Below are positions 18,844-27,231 of a stretch of DNA of 54,062 nt, in pieces. The notes beneath the pieces are model-generated. The model was not told the origin of the DNA and ran no database searches. It saw only the letters and a program-made list of their open reading frames with translations. The position numbers and the translations under genes are program-made. The stretch's first letter is position 1. Each line of letters begins with the position of its first letter. Source of the stretch: Okeania sp. SIO2C9 (GTDB taxonomy: Bacteria; Cyanobacteriota; Cyanobacteriia; Cyanobacteriales; Microcoleaceae); the NCBI RefSeq assembly GCF_010672455.1, contig NZ_JAAHGO010000007.1, forward strand, positions 201,733 through 255,794, written 5' to 3'.

Positions 18844-20673
18844 TTATTTTTCATTCAGTAATTCAGAAAAAATATCAGAAACAGCTTGACTAATCTGACC
18901 AGGGTCACTCAAATCATCTACAATTCGTGAAATATAAATGTCTAAACTTTGTTCATCATCATCCCAGATCAAAGACTGTTCTTTTGACACAGGTTTTCCT
19001 AACAGTTCTCTGACTTTATTATACAACATTTTAGTTGCAGGTGACAAGTTTTTTTCAACATCATAATTACCAAAAACCAGATAATTTTTTTGCTCCACTG
19101 CCTGGACAGCAAAAATCAAAGCGATCGCTAAATATTGTCGGAATAAATCAATCGAAGTCCGTGCCAAATTAGCAGAACCAAATCCTTGACTATTAATATT
19201 CTGATTAAACTGTTCGGCATGAGTAGGAAAACGGTCAGCTAGAGAATTCCCATAAAAAGTCAACAACGGCATAATTGAATTGCCAGCAATTTGCAAACCC
19301 TTCAATCCCATATTCACTTTTCGTTGAGCATTCCCCACCAAAGAAGCAGGTAATCCACCATTAAATTCAGGAGTAACTAACAGAGCAATTTGAACATCTA
19401 AATGTTTAGCAATTAACCCCATAAAATAGCGCAGTCGGTCCATTGCGACTCCCACATATTGACCCAGAAAATTACCGCCGTGATAGCTACTTTGACGTTT
19501 TACATCAATTAAGGGATTATCAGTCACAGAATTAATTTCTGTCTCTATCTGACTAGCAATATCCGACAAACCATCCAGCACCGGACCCAAATACTGCGGT
19601 AAACAGCGCATAGAATAACGGTCTTGAATCAAATCGCCACCATCAAAGTGATTATCACCATTCAATTCATCGTAACTCAAACGGGAGTCACACAGCAAAT
19701 TTACCATTTGTTCTGCGACCCAGACTTGACCGGGGTGAGGTTTCAAACCATGGATAAATGGATGAAATGACTGATTTGTACCGCCCAGTGCTTGTATCAT
19801 TAATGCGTGAGTTGCAATAGCTACAGCAAATAATGAATGAGCATCATTTACACAATTGGCAGCTATTCCAGTCATCACAGAAGTACCATTAACCATTGCC
19901 AACCCTTCCTTAGCACGCAAAGACAAGGTTGGTAATTCAAGTCGCTTAAGAGCTTCAACGGCTGACATTTCTTTGCCTTTGAAATCTACAGTAAACGCTG
20001 GATCTAAACCTAGTAATGCTCCAGTAATATGTGTCAGAGGGACTAGATCCCCACTAGCACCAATGGAACCTAAATCATAAACATGAGGGGTAACTCCTTC
20101 GTTGAGGAATATCGCCATACGTTCGATTAATTCATAGCGAATACCAGAGGCACCTTTGGTATGAGAGTTCATCCGCAACAGCATAGCAGCACGAACATCA
20201 GCAATAGGGAGTCGATTTCCTGTTCCTACTTTGTGATACCAAATTAGGTTTTCTTGCAAGGCAGCAGCATCTTCACAGGAAATAGCTGTGTTAGCCATAC
20301 CACCAAATCCTGTAGTGACTCCGTAAATTGATTTTCCAGTTTCTACAGCATTGGCAATATAGTTGCAAGAGTCTTGGATACCTTGGCAGACATCTTGACG
20401 TTTTGTTAGTGTAACTGGCGCTCCTAATTTTGCTACCTTCGCTACCTGTCTGAGAGTGAGATTGTCTTCGCCAACAACTATTGGGTTTGATATTTGATCA
20501 GATTCAGATTTTCTGATGGATAAATGGTTCTCAATACTAGATGAAGTTTTAAGTTTGAGACTCTGATTATGGAGAGATGAAGAACTTTTATCCCCTACCG
20601 ATTCTTGAAGGGGTTGATTGTTCAGTAATTTATTTCTCAATTGTATTTTCTCCTCTTGAGCGATCGAAATCAC
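18844..20673 (-). CDS. Aromatic amino acid ammonia-lyase/aminomutase (PAL/HAL family, MIO enzyme)
   Basis: 609 residues from GTG. The Ala206-Ser207-Gly208 triad in GSIGASGDLVPL cyclises to the MIO cofactor, Tyr118 of YGVTTGFGG is the catalytic base, and NSVTDNPL and HAEQFNQNINSQG are further family boxes. It closely resembles the bacterial PALs described from Nostoc/Anabaena (about 567 residues), with a 45-residue longer N-terminus. The selectivity pair is Tyr146-His147 (IWYHK) instead of the Phe-Leu of strict PAL (VWFLK). A hydroxylated substrate such as tyrosine, or aminomutase chemistry, is possible. A GAGGAG site sits 9 nt before an in-frame TTG at 20640, which may be the true start. It is the first gene of the minus-strand set with the CoA ligase, KAS III-like enzyme and SDR. 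Confidence 0.9.
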   Translation of the reverse strand: MISIAQEEKIQLRNKLLNNQPLQESVGDKSSSSLHNQSLKLKTSSSIENHLSIRKSESDQISNPIVVGEDNLTLRQVAKVAKLGAPVTLTKRQDVCQGIQDSCNYIANAVETGKSIYGVTTGFGGMANTAISCEDAAALQENLIWYHKVGTGNRLPIADVRAAMLLRMNSHTKGASGIRYELIERMAIFLNEGVTPHVYDLGSIGASGDLVPLTHITGALLGLDPAFTVDFKGKEMSAVEALKRLELPTLSLRAKEGLAMVNGTSVMTGIAANCVNDAHSLFAVAIATHALMIQALGGTNQSFHPFIHGLKPHPGQVWVAEQMVNLLCDSRLSYDELNGDNHFDGGDLIQDRYSMRCLPQYLGPVLDGLSDIASQIETEINSVTDNPLIDVKRQSSYHGGNFLGQYVGVAMDRLRYFMGLIAKHLDVQIALLVTPEFNGGLPASLVGNAQRKVNMGLKGLQIAGNSIMPLLTFYGNSLADRFPTHAEQFNQNINSQGFGSANLARTSIDLFRQYLAIALIFAVQAVEQKNYLVFGNYDVEKNLSPATKMLYNKVRELLGKPVSKEQSLIWDDDEQSLDIYISRIVDDLSDPGQISQAVSDIFSELLNEK

Positions 20674-22065
20674 AAGTTTACATGACTCATATCACCAACA
20701 GGACAGAAAGAATCTATTATAATGAAAATAGATGTCTATACGTATCCATGTTGGATTGAGTGGCTAAGTTGAGTAAAACTGAACCACAAACTAACTCTAG
20801 AATTGCTACCAGAAACAGCAATTCGATATTTGAAAAGCTAAAGGCATCAATCAGTCTGTGATTGAGTAACCAATAGAAGATATTGTCAGTGTTCTCTATT
20901 GGTCGCTCTCAGCAGACTTTTATTTATTGGATTGTACAAAGAATTAAAACACAAACAGGCGCATCTAGGAGTTATTGATTAGTAGAGTTCATTGTTGAAA
21001 AGGTATTTACACACTACCTAACTTAAATGAAGTTTTACTGATGAAAGTGGACTTTAGGTGGGGATGATAATTTTCTGGGTCTAAGTTATGAGTAAGTAAC
21101 TAAATCATAGTATAACTCATTAAGCCTAACTTAATCTCAGCTAATTTATAATTTTAGCTAAAATAATAGTATCACAAAGACCGCTGAAAATTAACTGATT
21201 CAAACTTAATTTTGAGTATGTTTTTTATTCCCATGTGAAGTCAGTATTTTAACGGATATATTCCTTTGATTCATCAGGACAATAGTAATCGTAACTAACT
21301 GATTCAAACTTAATTTTGAGTATGTTTTTTATTCCCATGTGAAGTCAGTATTTTAACGGATATATTCCTTTGATTCATCAGAACAATAGTAATTTTAACT
21401 AAGTGATTCACACTTAATTCTGAAGTCAGTACTTTAACGGATATATTCGTTTGATGAGTCAGAACAATAATAATCTAACAATCTTTATATTAAGTTGTCA
21501 ATAGATATTTTCATAACCTACAACATTTTTTTTAAGTAGACTACACAATAATTCTTTTTACCTGTAGGAGTCAGAAGTAGTGGGAAGGGAGTAGAAAAAT
21601 GCTTTGGCAACTGTAGTCTATTTATTTTAGAACCACTATAAATTCGGCACGTCAATTTATATCAGTTGCCAGCTACTTACACTTTCGTTCATCATCTTTA
21701 ATTGGCCTTTTCTCAAAATCAAATCATCAGGAACAAATAAAGGCATAAATACTTGATTTATTCGTATTATTGGCGTTCGCTAGTCCCCCCGATTTTAAGC
21801 TAGTTTGACCCCTTTTAAGATCATTTCGGCTAATTACTGGCAATCAAAAAGTTGTGCTTCAATCCGTCATTGATGCCCCCTAAAAGGGGGTGGGGGGGAT
21901 ATAAATTCCGGCAAAGAAGATCGATAATCAAGCCTCTTGCTTTTTACCTCTTCCAACTGCTCTTCTGTGTTGCCTACTTTCCCAGAATTTTGTACCTCCG
22001 GAAAGTTGCAAAATGCTGCTCAGTAGAATTACCGAATATGATTATGATCATGCTGCTCAGTAGGA
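20674..22065. repeat. Long intergenic region upstream of the ammonia-lyase
   Basis: 1.39 kb without a recognisable gene. It contains three direct repeats of 104 nt (from 21193), AT-rich DNA upstream of the ammonia-lyase, and near 22013-22075 a tandem near-duplication of a GCTGCTCAGTAG segment that includes the last codons of ubiD. A regulatory role for the 104-nt repeats is possible but not shown. Confidence 0.5.
21193..21475. repeat. Three 104-bp direct repeats
   Basis: Copies start at 21193, 21297 and 21401 with AACTGATTCAAACTTAATT (third copy AAGTGATTCACACTTAATT). Each contains GAAGTCAGTATTTTAACGG and GATATATTCCTTTGATTCA. The third copy has lost an internal segment of about 25 nt. No open frame runs through the units. 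Confidence 0.9.
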
Positions 22066-23574
22066 TTACTGAATATCATATCCAAATAAATTCGGGTCAA
22101 CTTCTGCCAAATTCAAATCATCCAACCCATACTCAGTCCAACGTCTATCCACCATTGCAGCAACATCGGCATCGGACTCCAAAGCTGCACCCCACTCATG
22201 GTCAGTTTCAGGAGGAATTTTTGTAGTCGCATCTATTCCCATACGACCACCCAAACCAATTTTTTCGCTAGCAAAATCTAAACTATCAAAAGGTGTATTC
22301 GGCAAAATAAACACATCTCTAGAAGGATCGACTTTAGAGCTAATTGCCCATACTACCTGACGAGGGTCGCGAATATTAATCTTATCGTCCACCACAATTA
22401 CAAATTTTGTATAAGTAAACTGTGGTAAAGCACTCCAAAAAGCTAACGCTGCTCGTCGCGCTTGACCTGGATATGCTTTCTTAATAGAAATTACCGCAGC
22501 TTTGTAACTCAGAGCTTCCATGGGGAGGAAAAAATCAACAATTTCTGAAACTTGCTGTCGGAGAATAGGAGTATATATCCGGTTCAGAGCGATCGCCATC
22601 ATTGCTTCTTCTTTGGGCGGTCTCCCACTAAAAGTGGTCAAATAAATTGGGTCTTTGCGGTGAGTCATACAGTGAAATCTAACCACCGGAGAATCTTCCA
22701 ACCCACCATAATAACCCATGTGGTCGCCAAATGGGCCGTCAGGCAACATTTCCCCAGGAGTAATAGTACCTTCAAGGACAAATTCTGAATCTGCGGGTAT
22801 TTCCAAATCTAAGGTTTTGCACTTATTTAACTTGACACCTGAACCACCATAAAGTCCTGCGAATAGCCATTCTGACAAGTCTACAGGAATTGGAGTAGCA
22901 GCAGCCATAATAATTAATGGGTCTACACCAAGAGCAATTGCAATTTCCAACTTTTTCCCATTTTCTGCTGCTTTTCGCAAATGTCGCGCTCCACCACGGA
23001 CGGATAACCAATGTACAGTCATAGTGTTACGCGACTGTAACTGTAACCGATAAACCCCTACATTTGGTGTACCTGTTTCACAATCTTTTGTAATAACCAA
23101 ACCGAGAGTAATAATTTTACCCGCATCTCCAGGATAGGGACGAATCATCGGAATTTTGTTTAAGTCGAGAGCGTCTCCCTCAACAACGACTTGTTGACAA
23201 GGAGGGAAAAAGTCACGCCCTGGTTTTGCTTTGACAACATCAAACAAAACTTTGCCAAATTCTACTGCTTGGGAAATCTTTTTTGGTGGTTTTGGTTGTT
23301 GGAGCATCCCCAGTTTTTTGCCCAAGGTTTCCAATTCTTGGGGTTTTTCCATATTCATTGCCCAGCATACTCGTTGTTCTGTACCCAACAAGTTTATTGC
23401 TATGGGGTAGTCAGACCCTTTGACATTTTCAAACAGGAGACCAGGGCCACCCTTTTGCAGCATCCGATTACAAATTTCTGCTATTTCTAGGTCAGGGTCA
23501 ACTAAAGCTTTGATTCGGCATAGTTGTCCTCGGTCTTCTAAAATTTTCAGGAATCCTCTTAAGTCGCGGGCCAT
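22066..23574 (-). CDS. ubiD: UbiD-family 4-hydroxybenzoate decarboxylase
   Basis: 502 residues, the usual length. Start chosen at the ATG giving MARDLRGFLKILEDRGQL, the conserved UbiD N-terminus; 16 upstream in-frame codons lack conservation. Family segments: MLQKGGPGLLFENVKGS, VGVYRLQLQSRNTMTVHW, PDGPFGDHMGYYG (the acidic/His metal and prenyl-FMN region) and GRPPKEEA. UbiD enzymes use prenylated FMN made by UbiX to decarboxylate aryl acids; in cyanobacteria the conserved member acts in plastoquinone synthesis. The gene is 1.4 kb from the ammonia-lyase. A role in decarboxylating its product is conceivable, but the housekeeping role is more likely. Confidence 0.9.
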   Translation of the reverse strand: MARDLRGFLKILEDRGQLCRIKALVDPDLEIAEICNRMLQKGGPGLLFENVKGSDYPIAINLLGTEQRVCWAMNMEKPQELETLGKKLGMLQQPKPPKKISQAVEFGKVLFDVVKAKPGRDFFPPCQQVVVEGDALDLNKIPMIRPYPGDAGKIITLGLVITKDCETGTPNVGVYRLQLQSRNTMTVHWLSVRGGARHLRKAAENGKKLEIAIALGVDPLIIMAAATPIPVDLSEWLFAGLYGGSGVKLNKCKTLDLEIPADSEFVLEGTITPGEMLPDGPFGDHMGYYGGLEDSPVVRFHCMTHRKDPIYLTTFSGRPPKEEAMMAIALNRIYTPILRQQVSEIVDFFLPMEALSYKAAVISIKKAYPGQARRAALAFWSALPQFTYTKFVIVVDDKINIRDPRQVVWAISSKVDPSRDVFILPNTPFDSLDFASEKIGLGGRMGIDATTKIPPETDHEWGAALESDADVAAMVDRRWTEYGLDDLNLAEVDPNLFGYDIQ

Positions 23575-23786
23575 AATTTTATTAACTTTTGTTAAACAAC
23601 GGTATGATATCACAGGAGTCATATCAGTTATTAGTTGTCAGTAGCTAGAAAGGAGTTTTTTTATAGCAGAAGGAAGAATATTGCGTTGTATGAGTTTTAA
23701 GATTTTGGGCGTTGGTGAATCAACATAAGAATTATGAATACCCCTTTCATTACTTGCTTCCGAACAACCCGTAAACGAAATAATCT

Positions 23787-23814
23787 GTAGGGACGTTGCA
23801 TGCAACGTCCCTAC
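23787..23814. repeat. Perfect 28-bp palindrome
   Basis: GTAGGGACGTTGCA followed immediately by its exact reverse complement. Palindromes of the same kind with a GGGCGAATGGCATTCGCCC core occur at about 13722, 26150 and 28746. Confidence 0.9.
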
Positions 23815-24058
23815 CTGTTCCCTATTCCCTGTTCCCCATTCCCTGTTCCAGATTTTGATATGTCCGCACCCTTTCCTTCTACTGGTATATATCATGTATT
23901 TATAAATAGAAAGGTAGTTATGCATAGTTAGGAGTTATGCACTGACAATAGATATAGAGTTTCGCTCAGTTATGCTACCGCTAACACACCCTACTAATAG
24001 CGTTCATGCGTAAGTCCTGATAGTAATGGTAGATGAGAATTAACAACGGCGCTTCATG

Positions 24059-24333
24059 GGAGTAAGATACGAGCAAGGGAGCAAGATACGAGCAAGGGAG
24101 CAAGATACGAGCAAGGGAGTAAGATACGAGCAAGGGAGCAAGATACGAGCAAGGGAGCAAGATACGAGCAAGGGAGCAAGATACGAGCAAGGGAGCAAGA
24201 TACGAGCAAGGGAGCAAGATACGAGCAAGGGAGCAAGATACGAGCAAGGGAGCAAGATACGAGCAAGGGAGCAAGATACGAGCAAGGGAGCAAGATACGA
24301 GCAAGGGAGCAAGATACGAGCAAGGGAGCAAGA
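24059..24333. repeat. 19-nt minisatellite, about 14 copies
   Basis: Unit GAGCAAGATACGAGCAAGG, nearly perfect, with GAGTAAGATAC variants in the first copies. The unit length is not a multiple of three and the array is open in several frames, which reflects its composition, not coding. Confidence 0.95.
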
Positions 24334-24425
24334 TGCTCCCACTGCTAATTAAATACTTTTGACTTTTGACTTTTGATTTAATGGGTAATTCACCATAAGA
24401 TTATTGAAGATGAAATCAAATACTT

Positions 24426-24526
24426 AGGACTTATGCAAAGAAACTCAGTTTTTAGGGTAAATCGTTGTTTTTAACAATAGACATTAGGAAAAAACCAGGT
24501 TTCTGGGTTCACCTGCGTAAGTCCTG
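24426..24526. repeat. AGGACTTATGCA inverted-repeat element
   Basis: Ends AGGACTTATGCA and TGCGTAAGTCCT flank about 75 nt containing AACCAGGTTTCTGGGTT. It belongs to the same terminal-repeat family as 4423, 6587, 26108, 26494 and 26724 but has a different interior. Confidence 0.7.
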
Positions 24527-24571
24527 ATACTTTTAACTTTTGACTTTTAACTTTTAACTTTTGACTTATAA

Positions 24572-26035
24572 ATGAAATGTCCCAGTTGTGGTTCTCAATC
24601 TTTACGCAAAAATGGTCGTCCCAACAATCGTCAACGCTATCGCTGCAAAGATTGTGGTCGGCAGTTTATGGCAGAGTTGCCTACATCAAGGATAGGGCAG
24701 GAAATTTCTGTTAGTAAATCTGAACCGACAACTTTAACTGAAGCACCCGAAGTTGGAATTGCAATTTTATTATTAGATGTTGAAAATCTGAAAATTGATA
24801 TTAATACAGAGCAATTTTTAGCTAGTATTTCTGAATATTCTTTACAAGTTAAGATTGCTTTTGCTAACTGGAAAAATTCTAGTTTGAGCAAATATGATGC
24901 AGAACTTTTTGAGCGTGGATATCAACTTATTCATGTTCCGGAAGGTAAAAATAGTGCTGATGCTCAAATGATGTCTATGGGGGCAGCTATTGGTAGGCAA
25001 TATTCTGATGCTAAAGCTGTTTTTGTTTGTTCTTCGGATTGGTTATTGACTCACCTTTGTAATAGTTTACAAAATCAAGGTTTGATTGTTTATCGGGTGA
25101 GAAGACAACCAGATAATATTTTGAGCATAGAAAATCGAAATACTTTGGAGGTAAGGCATTATTCTCTGAAGATGGCAACAGAAATTCCACCATTAGAAGA
25201 GTTTGTGGAACAAATTCAAGAGTTGTTGCAAGTGGAAAATGAGTCAATTAGTCCGCGCAGCTCCGAGTTATCTATTATTGCTAGTTTATTGGAGAAACGA
25301 TGTGAAATTTCTCTAGTTCGAGAGTCTAAACAAAATTTATCACAGGTAGTTTCCGAAGATTCGGAGATTTTGGCAGCTAAAAATATTGCTACAGAATTAG
25401 TTGAAAATGAGGAAAATATTCAGCCAAAGATGGTTGATTTACCGGAGATTAATTCTCGAGTAGAATTTGAGAAAGAAGTGATGAAAATCATCTCTAATAT
25501 TCCACTCAAGAAGAATCAAATTTTTGTGAATTTGAACTTAGTTGATGAAAAATTTATGGCAATATTTGGGGAGGATATGGGGCAGGTATTAAAGGATTTA
25601 AAAATTAACAACGACCTGGATAACTTTTTCAAATTCTCTCCTAAATTTAGAGTGAAAAAAAAACCAAGGTCTAAAGAATATCAAGTGGCGATCGCTGCCC
25701 AAAATATACAGACTGTAAATTCACAGATAATTAGCTCTCCAGAACCTGCTGAAAATGTACCGACTGTAAATTCACAGATAATTAGAACTCCAAAAGAATT
25801 GGAAAAAGCGTTGGTGAATATTATTGAAGTTTTAGCTGCTCATGCTCCTCATGGCTACATTTGCATTTCTATTATTGGCACAGAATTTAAAAAACAATAT
25901 CGTCATTCTATTACTACAATCCTGAAACAGTTAAAATTAAGTGGTAAATTTCTCGACTTTTTAAAGTCTTCTAACGCCTTTAATTTGAAAAAAGTTGGTA
26001 ATAAATATCAAGTGGCGATCGTGAATCAGGAGTAG
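24572..26035 (+). CDS. Zinc ribbon - NYN (PIN-like) - double LOTUS/OST-HTH protein
   Basis: 487 residues. Residues 3-28 form a CxxC...CxxC ribbon (MKCPSCGSQS...YRCKDCGRQF) that strongly resembles the N-terminus of the IS1-family protein at 45243-45536. Residues 63-200 look like a NYN domain: LLLDVENLKI (Asp69), KNSADAQM (Asp130) and VFVCSSDWLL (Asp156) fit the acidic metal-binding positions of NYN/PIN RNases. Two C-terminal winged-helix LOTUS-like modules follow (about 296-376 and 407-485), each ending in YQVAI, joined by a linker with TVNSQII repeated twice. NYN plus LOTUS is the plan of RNA-targeting nucleases. The likely role is RNA cleavage or silencing; substrate unknown. It has no operon partner. 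Confidence 0.75.
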   Translation: MKCPSCGSQSLRKNGRPNNRQRYRCKDCGRQFMAELPTSRIGQEISVSKSEPTTLTEAPEVGIAILLLDVENLKIDINTEQFLASISEYSLQVKIAFANWKNSSLSKYDAELFERGYQLIHVPEGKNSADAQMMSMGAAIGRQYSDAKAVFVCSSDWLLTHLCNSLQNQGLIVYRVRRQPDNILSIENRNTLEVRHYSLKMATEIPPLEEFVEQIQELLQVENESISPRSSELSIIASLLEKRCEISLVRESKQNLSQVVSEDSEILAAKNIATELVENEENIQPKMVDLPEINSRVEFEKEVMKIISNIPLKKNQIFVNLNLVDEKFMAIFGEDMGQVLKDLKINNDLDNFFKFSPKFRVKKKPRSKEYQVAIAAQNIQTVNSQIISSPEPAENVPTVNSQIIRTPKELEKALVNIIEVLAAHAPHGYICISIIGTEFKKQYRHSITTILKQLKLSGKFLDFLKSSNAFNLKKVGNKYQVAIVNQE

Positions 26036-26849
26036 GAGAGTATAGCACAAATTAAAAGTCAAAAGTCAAAAGTCAAAAGTTAAAAGTTAAAAGTTAAAAG
26101 TTAAAAGTCAGGACTTACGCACGCTTAACCTTGAAAACCCCAGATGTAGGGGCGAATGGCATTCGCCCTCACTTGATTTAGTGTCTGTGCGTAAGTCCTG
26201 AAGTTAAAAGTAATCTCTGACTGAGTTTGAGCCTTTATAAATATCCTAACCTTTGTCTAGACTGCTATACAAGGTCTCGAAGATATGCAAGCTGCATTAT
26301 TACTTAGGAGCCAACCCACCCTCGCCCCTCCCAGGAGGTGAGCAAACCCATCCCTAACCGCTCCCAGGAGGGGAAGTCAGGAGTCAGTAGTCAGGAGGGA
26401 AGAAAGAAGAAGAAACCCCGAGTAGAAGGAGAAAGTTTTTTGGTCGCGTAAGCGGAACGGAGTTCTATCCGTAATTATCCGGACATGATATCATCAGGAC
26501 TTACGCACGCTTAACCTTGAAAACACCATATGTAGGGGCGTTTTGCTCCGCAACATATAAAGCGGAGCTTTGCGGAACGCAAATGGCATTTGCCCTCACT
26601 GGATTTAGTATCCGTGCGTAAGTCCCGATCATACCTCAAATCATCAACGCCAAACTTCGTTATTTAACCATTGAAATCATACTGCATAACCTATGACAGT
26701 CTCAGAAATATGAAAACTAACAGGACTTACACTGTAACTCAACTTGTATGGTGTCCTACAGGACAGTCTATACAGCGGCTAATAAAACCGGAATTTTGGG
26801 TAAGTCCTGAGTAGTATAAATGATAGGTTCTAGTTGGGGAAAAAAATTT
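26036..26849. repeat. Intergenic region with three AGGACTTAC elements
   Basis: No gene seen. AAAGTCA/AAAGTTA heptamers at 26053-26108; inverted-repeat elements with AGGACTTACGCA ends at 26108-26201 and 26494-26628, sharing the interior CGCTTAACCTTGAAAA; a third with AGGACTTACACTG ends at 26724-26812. A TATCATGTCCGG-family end (CCGGACATGATATC) abuts the second at 26479-26493. The second copy has its GGGCGAATGG palindrome interrupted by a GC-richer repeat (26533-26580). Confidence 0.65.
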
Positions 26850-27092
26850 ATGTCCAAAACCATAGCGATTTCACGAATAGAAGCAGAAACTCAGGAAATA
26901 GACCCTCTAACATTGCTTAATATTCGAGAAGGATTAACCAGAGATTCTTTAGCCTTAATGTTAGGAGTAACCAGAGATACAGTAGACAAATGGGCAGCAC
27001 AAAGAAGGCAACCATCTCGGCCTATTCGTCGTCTTGCTGCAGAAATTTTGGCACGTTGGGAACGCGATCGCATTACGGAGCGAAAAATGTAA
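26850..27092 (+). CDS. Small helix-turn-helix protein
   Basis: 80 residues from the ATG at 26850 (GGGGA 11 nt upstream); an ATG at 26820 would add ten residues. LTRDSLALMLGVTRDTVDKWAAQRRQPSRPIRRLA is a clear helix-turn-helix of the XRE/Cro-like type: helix 2 DSLALMLGV, turn, recognition helix RDTVDKWAAQRR. It is probably a DNA-binding regulator or an antitoxin-like protein without a toxin partner next to it. It lies 139 nt before the three-gene ATP-grasp set on the same strand and could regulate it; that link is inference. Confidence 0.7.
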   Translation: MSKTIAISRIEAETQEIDPLTLLNIREGLTRDSLALMLGVTRDTVDKWAAQRRQPSRPIRRLAAEILARWERDRITERKM

Positions 27093-27231
27093 ATCATTTT
27101 TAGGTTTTTGTCCTACACACTTGATAATTATCAGGCTAAGGTAGATACAGGTGAACAAAAAACACCAAAAAAAATCAAAGTTATCAATCATATTTGATGA
27201 CAAAACAACTACTTTTTGTTGAGGACAAATA

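Larger units (their letters stand above)
23575..24571. repeat. Repeat-filled intergenic region
   Basis: No gene seen. It holds an ACTCAGACAACGC-type repeat in reverse (about 23677-23705), a perfect 28-bp palindrome (23787-23814), a 19-nt tandem array (24059-24333), an AGGACTTATGC inverted-repeat element (24426-24526) and TTTTGAC/TTTTAAC heptamers directly before the zinc-ribbon gene (24528-24566). Confidence 0.6.

Noticed and set aside
21193-21475. CRISPR array, considered for the 104-bp repeats
   Set aside because: Repeats are contiguous and too long, with no spacers.
22066-23574. UbiD as a cinnamate decarboxylase of the ammonia-lyase pathway
   Set aside because: It looks like the conserved cyanobacterial UbiD, is separated by 1.4 kb, and no UbiX is nearby; kept as housekeeping.
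23638-23925. 95-codon minus-strand frame
   Set aside because: It spans a dispersed repeat and the 28-bp palindrome; no family-like sequence.
24056-24352. Overlapping frames encoding repeated LARILLPCSYLAPLLVSC-type or EQGSKIRARE-type peptides
   Set aside because: All come from the 19-nt minisatellite, which is open on both strands; no ribosome site and no unique sequence.
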